NCBI GenBank assembly: GCA_964596375.1
Contig: CAZQTO010000035.1
Coordinates: 1 to 18,227, forward strand
Length of the DNA stretch: 18,227 nucleotides
Source of the DNA: UBA1543 sp964596375
GTDB taxonomy: Bacteria; Pseudomonadota; Zetaproteobacteria; Mariprofundales; Mariprofundaceae
Direction: 5' to 3'
Made by a program: the position numbers and the translations under genes. This document shows positions 1 to 8,559 of the stretch, in pieces. How positions within the stretch are numbered: position 1 is the first letter of the stretch; each line of letters starts with the position of its first letter. The notes under the pieces are model-generated. The model was given only the letters and a program-made list of their open reading frames with translations. It had not been told where the DNA came from and did not search any database.

Positions 1-36
1 GCCGGACGCCTCTCCGGCAGAGATGAATACCTTCAT
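1..36 (-). CDS. lpxB: Lipid-A-disaccharide synthase, N-terminal 12 codons only
   Basis: Only the first 12 codons lie in the window, reading MKVFISAGEASG, which matches the start of LpxB, where a short beta strand leads into a G-E-x-S-G nucleotide-sugar loop. LpxB joins 2,3-diacylglucosamine-1-phosphate (lipid X) to UDP-2,3-diacylglucosamine to make the lipid A disaccharide at the inner membrane. The ATG is preceded by GAGAAG five bases upstream, and that ribosome site overlaps the lpxI stop; an in-frame TGA at the lpxI stop position rules out a longer start. The nine-base gap to lpxI and the lpxA-lpxI-lpxB order support the call. With so few residues the identification rests partly on context. 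Confidence 0.8.
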   Translation of the reverse strand, partial: MKVFISAGEASG

Positions 37-45
37 CGCATCTTC

Positions 46-885
46 TCAGTCAGATTCAGGGCGATAACCGTAGATACAGATGCGATAACGCTCGGCCATT
101 TCGGCAATACGCTGCCGTTCGATCATCAGCGTAATGTCCGCTTCCACGGCCAGAGAGCGACATCCGGATGCATGCATGGTTTCCAGGGTATCCGGACCAA
201 AGGCCGGAACATCGAATCGCAGGTCCTGCCCAGGTTTACCCACCTTGACCACAGTAGCCTTGCCGTTACCCAGCGTCCCACCCCTGCGTATCGCTTCGTC
301 GGTACCCTCGATGGCCTCCACAGCCAGCACGGCTCCCTGCTGCACAACCACCGTCTGCCCGATATCAAGCGCGGCAATACCCGATGCCTGCGTATAGCCG
401 AAACGGATATCCTGCATCATCTCTTTCGATGGCTTCGGGCCGAACAGATGCCCTTCTTCTGCCAGCATTTCACCGGCAAACTCGGTCTGCGCGCGCACCT
501 CAATATCAGCCTTGGCCAGCAGGCCGACAATGGCGTGCATAATGGTATCGTCGCGACGATCCGGCAGCAGGGCCAGTGTCTTGATAGCGGTCAGATCAGG
601 CCGGAAATTGCGGAACAGATGAAGCTTCTGCACCTTGCCGGCAAAGATAACGGAATCAACCTCGGCGGCCTTGAATGCCTTGACCATGCCGCCCAGTTGG
701 CCGACATGCAGCCAGCATGTGGAGGTGGAAAAGTTCTCGATCTCTGCAGAGGTCTCCTCACGGGCCGCCACAGTGTGTACTTCAATCCCCTGCTTTTGCA
801 GCGATTCAGCCAGCTCAAGCGGGAAAGCGCCGTAACCTGCCATCAGGCCCAGTCTGGCTGGCAGAGGCTTATTCGTCGCAGTCAT
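46..885 (-). CDS. lpxI: UDP-2,3-diacylglucosamine pyrophosphatase LpxI
   Basis: LpxI hydrolyses UDP-2,3-diacylglucosamine to lipid X and UMP, the fourth step of lipid A synthesis, replacing the unrelated LpxH used by E. coli. The 279-residue product has the family layout: an N-terminal domain opening with GLMAGYGAFP (residues 13-22), then a C-terminal catalytic domain with DIGQTVVV (174-181), AVEAIEGTDE (from 188) and KPGQDLRFD (217-225). An upstream in-frame start near 993 would add 36 residues lying inside lpxA. I chose the ATG at 885 because it has an AGGCGAG ribosome site and gives the usual length. It overlaps the end of lpxA by 17 bases and is followed nine bases later by lpxB. Very likely part of the lipid A end of the long operon. 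Confidence 0.93.
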   Translation of the reverse strand: MTATNKPLPARLGLMAGYGAFPLELAESLQKQGIEVHTVAAREETSAEIENFSTSTCWLHVGQLGGMVKAFKAAEVDSVIFAGKVQKLHLFRNFRPDLTAIKTLALLPDRRDDTIMHAIVGLLAKADIEVRAQTEFAGEMLAEEGHLFGPKPSKEMMQDIRFGYTQASGIAALDIGQTVVVQQGAVLAVEAIEGTDEAIRRGGTLGNGKATVVKVGKPGQDLRFDVPAFGPDTLETMHASGCRSLAVEADITLMIERQRIAEMAERYRICIYGYRPESD

Positions 886-1675
886 CTCGCCTGTGCATGA
901 TAAGACCGCGCTCAGCCTGACGTACAAAATCGAGCAGCTCACGGATAATGGGCGTGTCGTCCAACTCCTGTTCGGCACGGCTGATTTTGTCACTCATTTT
1001 TCCGGAACCCTGAAGCAGAATGCGGTATGCCTTTTTAAGGTGGCCAATATCATCGAGAGAAAAGTTGCGCCGTTTCAGACCGATGATATTCAGGCCGACA
1101 AGGCCGGGCCTGTAGCCGCCTGCGCTCAGACAGAATGGCGGTACATCCTTGGTGATCCCGCTCATGCCACCGATCATGGAGAAGCGCCCGATGCGAACAA
1201 ACTGATGGATGGCGGACATGCCACCGATAATAGCTCCATCGTTAATTGTGATATGGCCGGCCAGTGTGGCGCAATTGGCCAACACCACCTCGTTACCGAT
1301 ATGGCAATCATGGGCAATGTGCACATAAGCCATGAGCAGATTGTTGTTCCCCAGGCTGGTGACCATGCCGCCACCCTCGGTACCGCAGTTAACAGTCACA
1401 TTCTCGCGAAAGGTATTGTTATCGCCGATCTGTACCGTCGAAGGTTCACCATGATACTTCAGATCCTGCGGCTCCATGCCGATGGCAGCGAAGGGAAAGA
1501 AACGGTTACCCTTGCCGATGGTCGTGCGGCCGCCGATGACTACATGCGACATCAGCTCCGAACCTTCGCCAAGGCTCACATGCTCGCCGACCACACAGTA
1601 AGGACCGATTTTTACGTTTTCAGCCAGCTTTGCCCCGTCAGCAATAACTGCTGTCGAATGGATGCTGCTGCTCAT
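869..1675 (-). CDS. lpxA: UDP-N-acetylglucosamine O-acyltransferase LpxA
   Basis: LpxA transfers a 3-hydroxyacyl chain from acyl carrier protein to the 3-OH of UDP-GlcNAc, the first step of lipid A synthesis, in the cytoplasm. The 268 residues show a left-handed beta-helix of hexapeptide repeats (about 1-185) followed by a helical C-terminal part. The catalytic histidine is His122 in AYVHIAHDCHIGN (E. coli His125). The acyl-chain ruler position, Gly173 in E. coli, is Gly170 here, in IGGMSG; by analogy this fits a longer 3-hydroxyacyl chain such as C14 rather than C10. The ATG overlaps the fabZ stop as ATGA, so coupling to fabZ is likely. The 3' end overlaps lpxI by 17 bases. Confidence 0.97.
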   Translation of the reverse strand: MSSSIHSTAVIADGAKLAENVKIGPYCVVGEHVSLGEGSELMSHVVIGGRTTIGKGNRFFPFAAIGMEPQDLKYHGEPSTVQIGDNNTFRENVTVNCGTEGGGMVTSLGNNNLLMAYVHIAHDCHIGNEVVLANCATLAGHITINDGAIIGGMSAIHQFVRIGRFSMIGGMSGITKDVPPFCLSAGGYRPGLVGLNIIGLKRRNFSLDDIGHLKKAYRILLQGSGKMSDKISRAEQELDDTPIIRELLDFVRQAERGLIMHRRDDCDE

Positions 1676-2124
1676 ACTTCGTCCCGCGGCATCAGCGTTG
1701 CCATCAACTCACCTTCGCAGGCCAACTGCCCATCCACGGTTGCTTCACCGTGGAATTTCCATACCAATCCCCGGCGACGCAGCAGGGTGAGAGAAAACAA
1801 AAGCTGATCTCCCGGTCGCACCGGGCGGCGGAAACGCACTTTGTCGATGCCGGTAAAATAAACGAGATATTCACGGTCCGAAGGGACGGACTGGAAGGCA
1901 AGAATACCGCCAACCTGTGCCATGGCTTCCACCATCATCACGCCCGGCATCACCGGGTGATCCGGGAAGTGCCCCATAAATTGCGGCTCATTGTAGGTTA
2001 CATTTTTGATGGCGGTAATTGATTTTTCCACTTCAAAACTAAGCACCCGATCCACCAGCAGAAAGGGGAAACGGTGAGGAAGCAGCTTCATGATTTCATC
2101 AATATTCATCTGTCCGGACATCAT
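1672..2124 (-). CDS. fabZ: 3-hydroxyacyl-ACP dehydratase FabZ
   Basis: FabZ removes water from 3-hydroxyacyl-ACP in fatty acid elongation and so competes with LpxA and LpxD for the same acyl-ACP pool, the usual reason given for its place in lipid A clusters. The 150-residue hot-dog-fold protein has LLPHRFPFLLVDRV near the N terminus and the active-site segment GHFPDHPVMPG with His52 and Glu66 (in MMVEAMAQ). Two adjacent ATG codons (2124 and 2121) follow a GGAG site; spacing of four or seven bases makes the second equally possible, giving 149 residues. It lies 19 bases after lpxD and overlaps lpxA by four bases. Confidence 0.97.
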   Translation of the reverse strand: MMSGQMNIDEIMKLLPHRFPFLLVDRVLSFEVEKSITAIKNVTYNEPQFMGHFPDHPVMPGVMMVEAMAQVGGILAFQSVPSDREYLVYFTGIDKVRFRRPVRPGDQLLFSLTLLRRRGLVWKFHGEATVDGQLACEGELMATLMPRDEV

Positions 2125-2143
2125 TTACTCCGTTGTTGTTATA

Positions 2144-3160
2144 TTATTTGAGGCCAAGGGCGGAAAGCTTGCTCCACAGTCCCGGCAGACGCGGTAATAA
2201 GGCTGAAACCTTAAGCCATACACGATGTGGCATCGCCGGAATGCCTGCATAGGTGCCGCCTGCCTCAAGATTTCCTGCAACGCCGCTTTTTGCTGCAATC
2301 TTGCAGCCATCGCCAATCTGAATATGCCCGGCCGTCCCGACCTGTCCGCCAAATTGACAGCCCTGCCCCACCGTCGTGGAACCGGAAATCCCCACCTGAC
2401 TGGCCATGATGCTGAAGGCTCCGATTTCAACGTTGTGACCGAGCTGGATGAGGTTATCCAGCTTCACGCCGCGACGAATAATTGTGTCTCCGATGGCTCC
2501 CCGGTCGATACAGGTATTGGCACCGATCTCGACATCATCCTCCAGAACCACCCGGCCGGTTTGGGGGATTTTCAGATGTTCCCGTCCGCTCCATGCATAA
2601 CCGAAACCATCGGACCCGATGACCGCACCCGACTGAATAATCACCCTGTCACCCAGAACGCAAGCTGCGCCGATGGTGGATCTTGAATGCAACAGGCAAT
2701 TCGCGCCCAATTGCGCACCGTCTTCAATCACACAGGCCGCCCCGATGATGCTTCCGGGGCCGATGCAGACATTTATTCCGATGACCGCTTGCGCGCCGAC
2801 ATCGACATCCCCCGCCAGCTTGGCGGAGGCATCAATCACGGCTGATTCGTGGCGCTGGCCCGAGGCCTGCGGCTCTGGATGGAAGTGCCGTTGCAGAATG
2901 GCAAAAGCGAGATAAGGATCTTTGACACGAATCAGAGGACGTGATGCTTCAGGAAGCACATCCTCAGCCAACAGAATGACGCCAGCCTTTGAGGCGGAGA
3001 AATCCTTGGTGTACTTCCTGTTAGCCAGAAATGAGACATGCGTTACATCTGCTCCGGGAAGGGACTCGACACCGGTGATGATTGCATCACTTTCCGCGTG
3101 GAAAAGCTTTCCCGACACCAGCCGGGCAGCTTCTCCAAGGGACAGGGCCCCGTTGCTCAT
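2144..3160 (-). CDS. lpxD: UDP-3-O-(3-hydroxyacyl)glucosamine N-acyltransferase LpxD
   Basis: LpxD adds the second 3-hydroxyacyl chain, to the amino group of UDP-3-O-acylglucosamine, the third step of lipid A synthesis. The 338 residues have an N-terminal uridine-binding domain (about 1-100, including FLANRKY), a long left-handed beta-helix of hexapeptide repeats (about 105-300), and a short C-terminal helix. The catalytic histidine is His242 in LIQLGHNVEIG (E. coli His239). GAVIGSDGFGYA (about 178-189) is characteristic of the family. The ATG lies only three bases after the skp stop, and no strong ribosome site is visible, so it is probably translated by coupling with skp. Confidence 0.97.
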   Translation of the reverse strand: MSNGALSLGEAARLVSGKLFHAESDAIITGVESLPGADVTHVSFLANRKYTKDFSASKAGVILLAEDVLPEASRPLIRVKDPYLAFAILQRHFHPEPQASGQRHESAVIDASAKLAGDVDVGAQAVIGINVCIGPGSIIGAACVIEDGAQLGANCLLHSRSTIGAACVLGDRVIIQSGAVIGSDGFGYAWSGREHLKIPQTGRVVLEDDVEIGANTCIDRGAIGDTIIRRGVKLDNLIQLGHNVEIGAFSIMASQVGISGSTTVGQGCQFGGQVGTAGHIQIGDGCKIAAKSGVAGNLEAGGTYAGIPAMPHRVWLKVSALLPRLPGLWSKLSALGLK

Positions 3161-3163
3161 CGT

Positions 3164-3676
3164 TTATTTGCTTTCGTCGAGCAGCTTGGTTACCTCGGCC
3201 GTCACGTCATGCACGGGTTTGACATATAACACCGAAGGCTTGGTCAGGATATAATCATAACCCTTCTTGGCCGCAAACTCCTGAATCTTCTCACCGAATT
3301 TCGTGTAGACACCCTGCAGTAAACGATTCTTCTCCAACTCCATGGCGCGCTGGGCATCCTGCAGCTTACGCTGGAAATCCGTTTTCAGGTCATCCAGACC
3401 TTGCTGCTTCTGGGAGAGCTTTTCCGGAGACATGGCCATGGACTGGTTCAACAGATCCTTGTCCATCTGGTTGATCTTGTCTCGCAGACCTTCCAGTTCC
3501 TTCTGCTTATTGTTTTTGATGCCCTCAAGGTGTTGCAGGCCTTCGCGAAATTTCGCGGTGTTCTCAATGGCGGTTTTCACATCGACAAACACCACGTTCA
3601 ACTCGGCTGCGCTAGCCCCGGATGCAGCCAGTAAGCCCAGTGCAAGCACTCCAGACATTAACAAGCGAATCTTCAT
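3164..3676 (-). CDS. skp: Periplasmic chaperone Skp/OmpH
   Basis: Skp is a periplasmic holdase that carries unfolded outer-membrane proteins to the BAM complex. The 170-residue product has a Sec signal peptide (MKIRLLMSG start, hydrophobic core, likely cut after ASGASA near residue 24), then the OmpH fold with NVVFVDV-type first strand, and a long charged helix-rich stretch (about 45-115) forming the coiled-coil tentacle. I chose the ATG at 3676 because AAAGGAG sits five bases upstream; a start at 3703 would add nine residues and overlap the bamA stop. It lies 26 bases after bamA, its functional partner, and three bases before lpxD. The length is close to the 161 residues of E. coli Skp. Confidence 0.93.
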   Translation of the reverse strand: MKIRLLMSGVLALGLLAASGASAAELNVVFVDVKTAIENTAKFREGLQHLEGIKNNKQKELEGLRDKINQMDKDLLNQSMAMSPEKLSQKQQGLDDLKTDFQRKLQDAQRAMELEKNRLLQGVYTKFGEKIQEFAAKKGYDYILTKPSVLYVKPVHDVTAEVTKLLDESK

Positions 3677-3702
3677 ATGTACTCCTTTACAGATATTCAT
3701 CA

Positions 3703-6021
3703 TTAAAACCCAGAGCCTAAAGCGAATTCGAACTTCTTGCGCAGATCACCCTGACGGTCGCGCAGCACAAAGCCCCATGATAGCCCAATCGGTCCGATTG
3801 GGGAAAGCCATTCGATACCTACACCGCTTGAGATACGTGCTCTGCCAAAACTAAGCTGTTGGTTGAAGTCGGCAACATCGCCGGCATCCGTAAACACCAC
3901 ACCACGAAATCCAGATGAGCCCATATATGGCATGGGGAAGAAAAGGTTCAGGGTAGCCGTGGCAAATTTATTACCCCCTGTCACGTCGTTGGTCAGCGGG
4001 TCGCGAATAGAAATACCCGCCGAATCGAAGCCGCGTACCGATCCGATACCACCCAAAGAAAACCGGCGGTAAATGGGTACTGTACGTCCGCCAAAGCCCT
4101 TGATGTACGAAATCCGCGCTCCGGGGTTCAGCACGAAACCATCGCCAAAGTTGAAATAGGTACGGGCCTCGGCAGAAGAGGTGATAAAACGGTTCTTTCC
4201 GGCCAATCCGGCTGCGCCGACACTTCCTGCAAACACCGAGCCGCTGGTGGCGGAAAGTGAATTGTCACGCGAGTCCCAGGTCAGGCTGTTTGTGACTTCA
4301 CCCGTGGTTTGTTTGCCAACCTGGGAAAGCAGTGCGGCCGACGATCCTACAGGCACATCAAAGATGTTCGTCTGGCTGTACTGGTAGGACAGATTGTAGG
4401 TCAGGCTTTCGGCAATCGGTACGCCAAAGCCAATGCCACCGCCGTAGCTGTCTTCCTTATACGAGGTGATGGTTTGCAAGCGTGTCTGACGCTTGAATAG
4501 ATTCACAGAGGCGCTCAGGTCTTCACCCAGAAAATAGGGGTCGGTAATGCTCGTATCAAAATTCTGCGTTTTGGTACCGATCTCGCCGGACAAGCTGGTG
4601 GCATAGCCCTTGCCCAGGAAGTTGTTCTGCTTGATAGAGCTGCGAAAGAACACCTTCTCCAGCTGCGAGTAACCCACGCCGAATGTCCACGAGCCCGTCG
4701 ATTTTTCATTCAGGCCGAGCTTCAGGTCAACCTTATCCGGAGCGCTTCCCCGTGGCATGGAAACGCGCACATCGTCAAAGAATCCCAGTCGGCCGATGCG
4801 ATTCTTGCTGGTTTCCAGATTGCTGCTGGAGAAACGGGCTCCCTCCAGCTGACGCATTTCACGCCGCACAACCATATCCTCGGTTTTCAGGTTGCCGGTG
4901 ATTTCAATGCGCTCAACATAGACCTCGCGGCCCTTTTCAATATCCAGATTGATATCCACTCGTTTCTGCTCCGGATAACGCTGGAACAGCGGCGTTACGG
5001 TAGCAAAAGCATAGCCCTCGTCACCGACCCGGGTGGTTATATCGTTAACACTGTTGCGCAGCTTCTCCAGCGAGTAAAGATCGCCTTCCTTAATCTGGAC
5101 CAAATCCATGAGCGTTTCCCGGTCAGGCACCAGATCGCCGGATAGCTTGATGGAGCTCACCTGATAGCGCGGGCCTTCGTGAATCGAAAAGGTGACATAG
5201 AACCAGTGCTTGTCGGGCGAAAGGGCAAGCAGCGTGGATTCAACCCTGGCATCCAGAAAGCCTTTGTTCATGTAGTGCTCAATAAGCATCTGACTGTCGA
5301 CATCCAGACGCTTGCGATCAAACACATCTGTGTCCTTGAACCAGGCAACAAGATCGGTTGTACGCGAGGCAATGGCTTCGGAAAGCTCAGCATCATCAAA
5401 GGTTTCATTGCCGATGAAGTGAATGCGCTTGATGCGAGTCACCTCACCTTCAGTGATCTTCAAAGTCAGATCAATACGACCATCCGGACGAGCTTTCTCA
5501 ATCGGCTGAATATCCACCTGATAATAGCCCTTCTTCAGGTAACCCTTGCGGATCGAGGCGATATCGGCATGCAGTTCAGGATCGTTAAAAATATGACCGG
5601 CCTTGAGCTTCATGCGCCGTTTCACGTCTTTTTCCTTGAGCTCATTCATGCCGTCATATTCAAGCGTGGCAATCACCGGATTCTCAACCACGTTAATCGT
5701 CAGGTGACGCCCGTCAGCCTTGACCACGCCAAGCACCTGAATATCCTTGAAAAAACCGGTAGCATAAAGTTTGCGCACATCGCGACTGATGCGTTTACGA
5801 TCCAGCTTGTCGCCGACTCTGGTGACCATGCGCTCCAGAATTGCGTCGCTTTCGACAGCCTTGTTTCCGGAAACCTCAATGGAGGCGACGATCTCGGGCG
5901 CCAGGGCGCTTGCCGGTGATGCCGGAACCGCTTCTTCAGCCACTGCCTGCCCCATGCTGCAGAGCAACAGAATGAGCACCACAAGCGTCGTATATGCTGT
6001 TTTTGTCAACACGCCAAACAT
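3703..6021 (-). CDS. bamA: Outer-membrane protein assembly factor BamA
   Basis: BamA is the central beta-barrel of the BAM complex, which folds and inserts outer-membrane proteins. The 772 residues comprise a signal peptide (probable cut after QAVA, residue 28), five POTRA domains (about 45-430; each repeat shows a beta-strand, an F-x-G-N-type turn and helices) and a 16-strand barrel to the end. The conserved barrel loop motif is VRGF at 662-665, and the chain ends in aromatic Phe, the usual outer-membrane barrel signal. An AGGG site precedes the ATG. It starts seven bases after rseP and is followed by skp, the standard proteobacterial order. Length is a little below the 810 residues of E. 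coli. Confidence 0.97.
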   Translation of the reverse strand: MFGVLTKTAYTTLVVLILLLCSMGQAVAEEAVPASPASALAPEIVASIEVSGNKAVESDAILERMVTRVGDKLDRKRISRDVRKLYATGFFKDIQVLGVVKADGRHLTINVVENPVIATLEYDGMNELKEKDVKRRMKLKAGHIFNDPELHADIASIRKGYLKKGYYQVDIQPIEKARPDGRIDLTLKITEGEVTRIKRIHFIGNETFDDAELSEAIASRTTDLVAWFKDTDVFDRKRLDVDSQMLIEHYMNKGFLDARVESTLLALSPDKHWFYVTFSIHEGPRYQVSSIKLSGDLVPDRETLMDLVQIKEGDLYSLEKLRNSVNDITTRVGDEGYAFATVTPLFQRYPEQKRVDINLDIEKGREVYVERIEITGNLKTEDMVVRREMRQLEGARFSSSNLETSKNRIGRLGFFDDVRVSMPRGSAPDKVDLKLGLNEKSTGSWTFGVGYSQLEKVFFRSSIKQNNFLGKGYATSLSGEIGTKTQNFDTSITDPYFLGEDLSASVNLFKRQTRLQTITSYKEDSYGGGIGFGVPIAESLTYNLSYQYSQTNIFDVPVGSSAALLSQVGKQTTGEVTNSLTWDSRDNSLSATSGSVFAGSVGAAGLAGKNRFITSSAEARTYFNFGDGFVLNPGARISYIKGFGGRTVPIYRRFSLGGIGSVRGFDSAGISIRDPLTNDVTGGNKFATATLNLFFPMPYMGSSGFRGVVFTDAGDVADFNQQLSFGRARISSGVGIEWLSPIGPIGLSWGFVLRDRQGDLRKKFEFALGSGF

Positions 6022-6028
6022 GCAGTCC

Positions 6029-7387
6029 CTACCCCTTCAACCAGCGAGAAATATCGTTATAGAAAGCAAAAATCATCAGCGCAGCAATCAGCACGATGCC
6101 GACGATCTGCGTGCGCTCCATCATCTTGCCTGACAAAGGCGAACCGCGCAGCTTTTCGATAGCCAGATAAACCAGATGACCGCCATCCAGAACAGGAATA
6201 GGCAACAGGTTCAGCACGCCCAGGTTGACCGATATCAGCGCCAGAAAGGAGATAAAAGCGATGATGCCAAGTTCTGCTGTTTTGCCGGCGATCTGGGCAA
6301 TGGCAATAGGTCCGCCAAGGTTTTCTGGCGAAATGGCTGAGGTCAGCATCTTACCCAGCACTTCAAGCGTCATGGAGGTCATTTCCCAGGTACGTACAAA
6401 GCCATACTGGAAGCCTTCCACCGGGCCCATATGATAAATCTCAGGCGGTAGTGCCGAACGGGCAGTCATTTTAGCACCGATACGCCCATGTCCACTATTA
6501 TCCGCCTGTGGCGCGATATCAAGATTAACGACCACATCACCGCGCTGCACACTGACCGGGATCGTCTTGCCGGCCTGCAAACGAATCTCATGGATAAAGC
6601 CAGAAATGCCGGATACCGGCTTCCCGGCGATATCCAGAATAATATCATTGGCCTTCAGGCCGCCCATATCCGCGGGCGAGTCCTTCACCACTTCAGCGAC
6701 CATCACCTGCGCACCCGGGCCCATGCCAATGATTTCCGCTGCCACATTGATGAGCAGCGGATCACGTTCCGGCAGTGGAACACTCAGCTCAATCTTGCGC
6801 TGACTGCCACCACGATAGACAAGCATGGAAAGATTTCCGCCGACGCGAGTCTTGACGATCTCCTCCGCCTGCTGCCATGAATGCACCAGGGTGCCATCTG
6901 CAGACACAATGCGGTCCTGCTCCAGCAAACCGGCCTGCTCGGCAATGGAGGCGGGGGCAATATGCCCGATCACCGGCGGCAATACCGACTGGCCACCCCA
7001 GCCGACAATCATGTAAGCCGCAATGGCAAAGAAAAAATTAAACAAGGGGCCGGCTACGGCAATGGCAGCGCGCTTCCAGACAGGCTGCACATCAAAGGCG
7101 CGCATCTTGTCGGCCTCGGAAAGCTCCACCTTGGCTTCCTCACCCTGTTCATCAGGGTTTTCGCCAAGCATCTTGACGTAACCACCCAGCGGAATGGCTG
7201 CTATCACGTACAGCACTTCCTGATCCCGGCTGCGCCACGACAGCAGCGCCGGACCGAAACCGATGGAGAATTTCTCAACCTTGACGCCAAGCTTACGTGC
7301 AACGATAAAGTGTCCGTACTCATGCACTGCAATCAGCAAGGCAATGGCAACAACAAAGGCTGCCACGGTATGCAGGGTTTCGATCAA
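6029..7387 (-). CDS. rseP: RIP metalloprotease RseP (site-2 protease, M50)
   Basis: RseP is an inner-membrane zinc protease that cuts anti-sigma factors and leftover signal peptides within the membrane. The 452 residues have the zinc site HEYGH at 22-26 in the first membrane helix, a conserved PLGGYVKM segment (66-73), two periplasmic PDZ domains (about 138-203 and 226-292), and the second catalytic motif LDG at 400-402 inside NLLPIPVLDGGH, with a last membrane helix at about 426-444. The start is TTG, not ATG: GGAGG stands five bases before it, and the first in-frame ATG would remove the active site. It follows dxr by 17 bases and precedes bamA by seven. No RseA or RseB gene is in the window, so its substrate is unknown here. 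Confidence 0.96.
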   Translation of the reverse strand: MIETLHTVAAFVVAIALLIAVHEYGHFIVARKLGVKVEKFSIGFGPALLSWRSRDQEVLYVIAAIPLGGYVKMLGENPDEQGEEAKVELSEADKMRAFDVQPVWKRAAIAVAGPLFNFFFAIAAYMIVGWGGQSVLPPVIGHIAPASIAEQAGLLEQDRIVSADGTLVHSWQQAEEIVKTRVGGNLSMLVYRGGSQRKIELSVPLPERDPLLINVAAEIIGMGPGAQVMVAEVVKDSPADMGGLKANDIILDIAGKPVSGISGFIHEIRLQAGKTIPVSVQRGDVVVNLDIAPQADNSGHGRIGAKMTARSALPPEIYHMGPVEGFQYGFVRTWEMTSMTLEVLGKMLTSAISPENLGGPIAIAQIAGKTAELGIIAFISFLALISVNLGVLNLLPIPVLDGGHLVYLAIEKLRGSPLSGKMMERTQIVGIVLIAALMIFAFYNDISRWLKG

Positions 7388-7397
7388 ATTATCCTCC
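7388..7397 (-). promoter_or_regulatory. Ribosome binding site fixing the TTG start of rseP
   Basis: A full GGAGG core (7397 down to 7393) lies five bases before the TTG at 7387-7385. It supports TTG as the genuine start, because the HExxH helix begins 20 residues later and no ATG is available ahead of it. Confidence 0.7.
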
Positions 7398-7404
7398 GAA
7401 TACT

Positions 7405-8559
7405 TTAGGTTTTATCACGAATCAGGGATTCCGCTTTAGCACGACTTTCGCGGTCGCGGGACCATACCTCATCCAAGGTCTGAACGGAAACATCTTCGCA
7501 GTCCTGCATGACCTGTTCAACCAGGTTCACAATGTCCATAAAACCGATGCGCCGGTCGCGAAATGCCTGATTGGCAACTTCATTGGCTGCATTGAAGGCA
7601 ATAGCCAGAGAATCGGCACCACTGAGCACCGATTTGACCAGCCGCATGGCTGGAAAACGCGTCTCATCCACAGCCTGAAAATCAAGCCGACCATGGCTTG
7701 CAAGGTCAAGGAAAGATATGCCGGAGGCAAGACGAGGAGACATTTGCAGGGCATAGGCGATGGGTCCGCGCATATCGGGTTCGGCCAATTGGGCGACCAC
7801 CGAGCCATCCGTGTATTCAACCATGCCGTGCACGACGCTCTGCGGGTGAATAACGGCGGACAGCTTGTCGGGGGCGACATCGAACAGCCAGCGCGCCTCA
7901 ATCAGCTCCAATGCCTTGTTCATCATGGTGGCCGAATCGACACTGATTTTTGCGCCCATATCCCAGTTGGGGTGAGCAATCGCCTGTTCCGGTGTGATAT
8001 CACCCATCGTCGAGACATCCCGGTCGCGGAACGGCCCCCCGGAGGCAGTCAGGATAATGCGCCGTATCGAGCCTTTATCGTGTCCGACTAGGCACTGATG
8101 CACAGCCGCATGCTCGGAATCCACGGGCACCACATCCGCCCCGCTTTCGACCGCGGCCTGCATAAACAGCCGGCCTGCTGTGACAAGGCACTCCTTGTTG
8201 GCCAGTGCCACTCTTTTTCCAGCGCGTACGGCAGCCAGGGCAGCCGGTAAGCCTACAGAGCCAACCACGGCGGCCAGCACGATATCAACCGATGTATCCG
8301 TAGCCGCAGCAATGGCTGCATCCATATCGCAGCCGAGTCGGGTGTCTGCCGGCAGCTTGCCCTTCAAGGCAGCCGCTGCCTGTGCGTCGGTCATCACCAC
8401 CCAAGCAGGCTTCAGCGCATGCGCCAGTTCAAGCATGCGAGCATGGTTGCGATGTCCAACCAGTGCATGAACGGCAAAATGATCGGCATGGCGCAGTACA
8501 ACATCAGAGGTACTGGCGCCGATGGAGCCGGTTGCCCCGAGGATGGTAATACGCTTCAA
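7405..8559 (-). CDS. dxr: 1-deoxy-D-xylulose-5-phosphate reductoisomerase
   Basis: Dxr (IspC) converts 1-deoxy-D-xylulose 5-phosphate to 2-C-methyl-D-erythritol 4-phosphate with NADPH, the committed step of the MEP isoprenoid pathway, and so supplies precursors to UppS two genes upstream. The 384 residues show the NADPH-binding GATGSIG (8-14), ANKECLVTAG (120-129), the metal ligands Asp147 and Glu149 in VDSEH, the substrate loop TASGGPFRD (171-179), His196, and NKALELIEARW containing the third metal ligand Glu218. HPQSVVHGMVEY follows. The start appears to be TTG, overlapping the cdsA stop as TTGA with a GGGG-rich stretch just upstream; no better in-frame ATG exists before the NADPH motif. 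Slightly shorter than the 398 residues of E. coli. Confidence 0.96.
   Translation of the reverse strand: MKRITILGATGSIGASTSDVVLRHADHFAVHALVGHRNHARMLELAHALKPAWVVMTDAQAAAALKGKLPADTRLGCDMDAAIAAATDTSVDIVLAAVVGSVGLPAALAAVRAGKRVALANKECLVTAGRLFMQAAVESGADVVPVDSEHAAVHQCLVGHDKGSIRRIILTASGGPFRDRDVSTMGDITPEQAIAHPNWDMGAKISVDSATMMNKALELIEARWLFDVAPDKLSAVIHPQSVVHGMVEYTDGSVVAQLAEPDMRGPIAYALQMSPRLASGISFLDLASHGRLDFQAVDETRFPAMRLVKSVLSGADSLAIAFNAANEVANQAFRDRRIGFMDIVNLVEQVMQDCEDVSVQTLDEVWSRDRESRAKAESLIRDKT

Noticed and set aside
893..1807. Plus-strand reading frame of 304 codons opposite lpxA/fabZ
   Set aside because: Antisense shadow of LpxA, whose hexapeptide repeats and catalytic His are intact on the minus strand.
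5179..5919. Plus-strand reading frame of 246 codons opposite the BamA POTRA region
   Set aside because: Antisense to clear POTRA domains; composition is that of a shadow frame.
6200..6300. AGAACTT on the minus strand inside rseP as a sigma-E-type -35 for bamA
   Set aside because: No fitting -10 (TCTRA-like) at the required distance, so an internal envelope-stress promoter cannot be supported.
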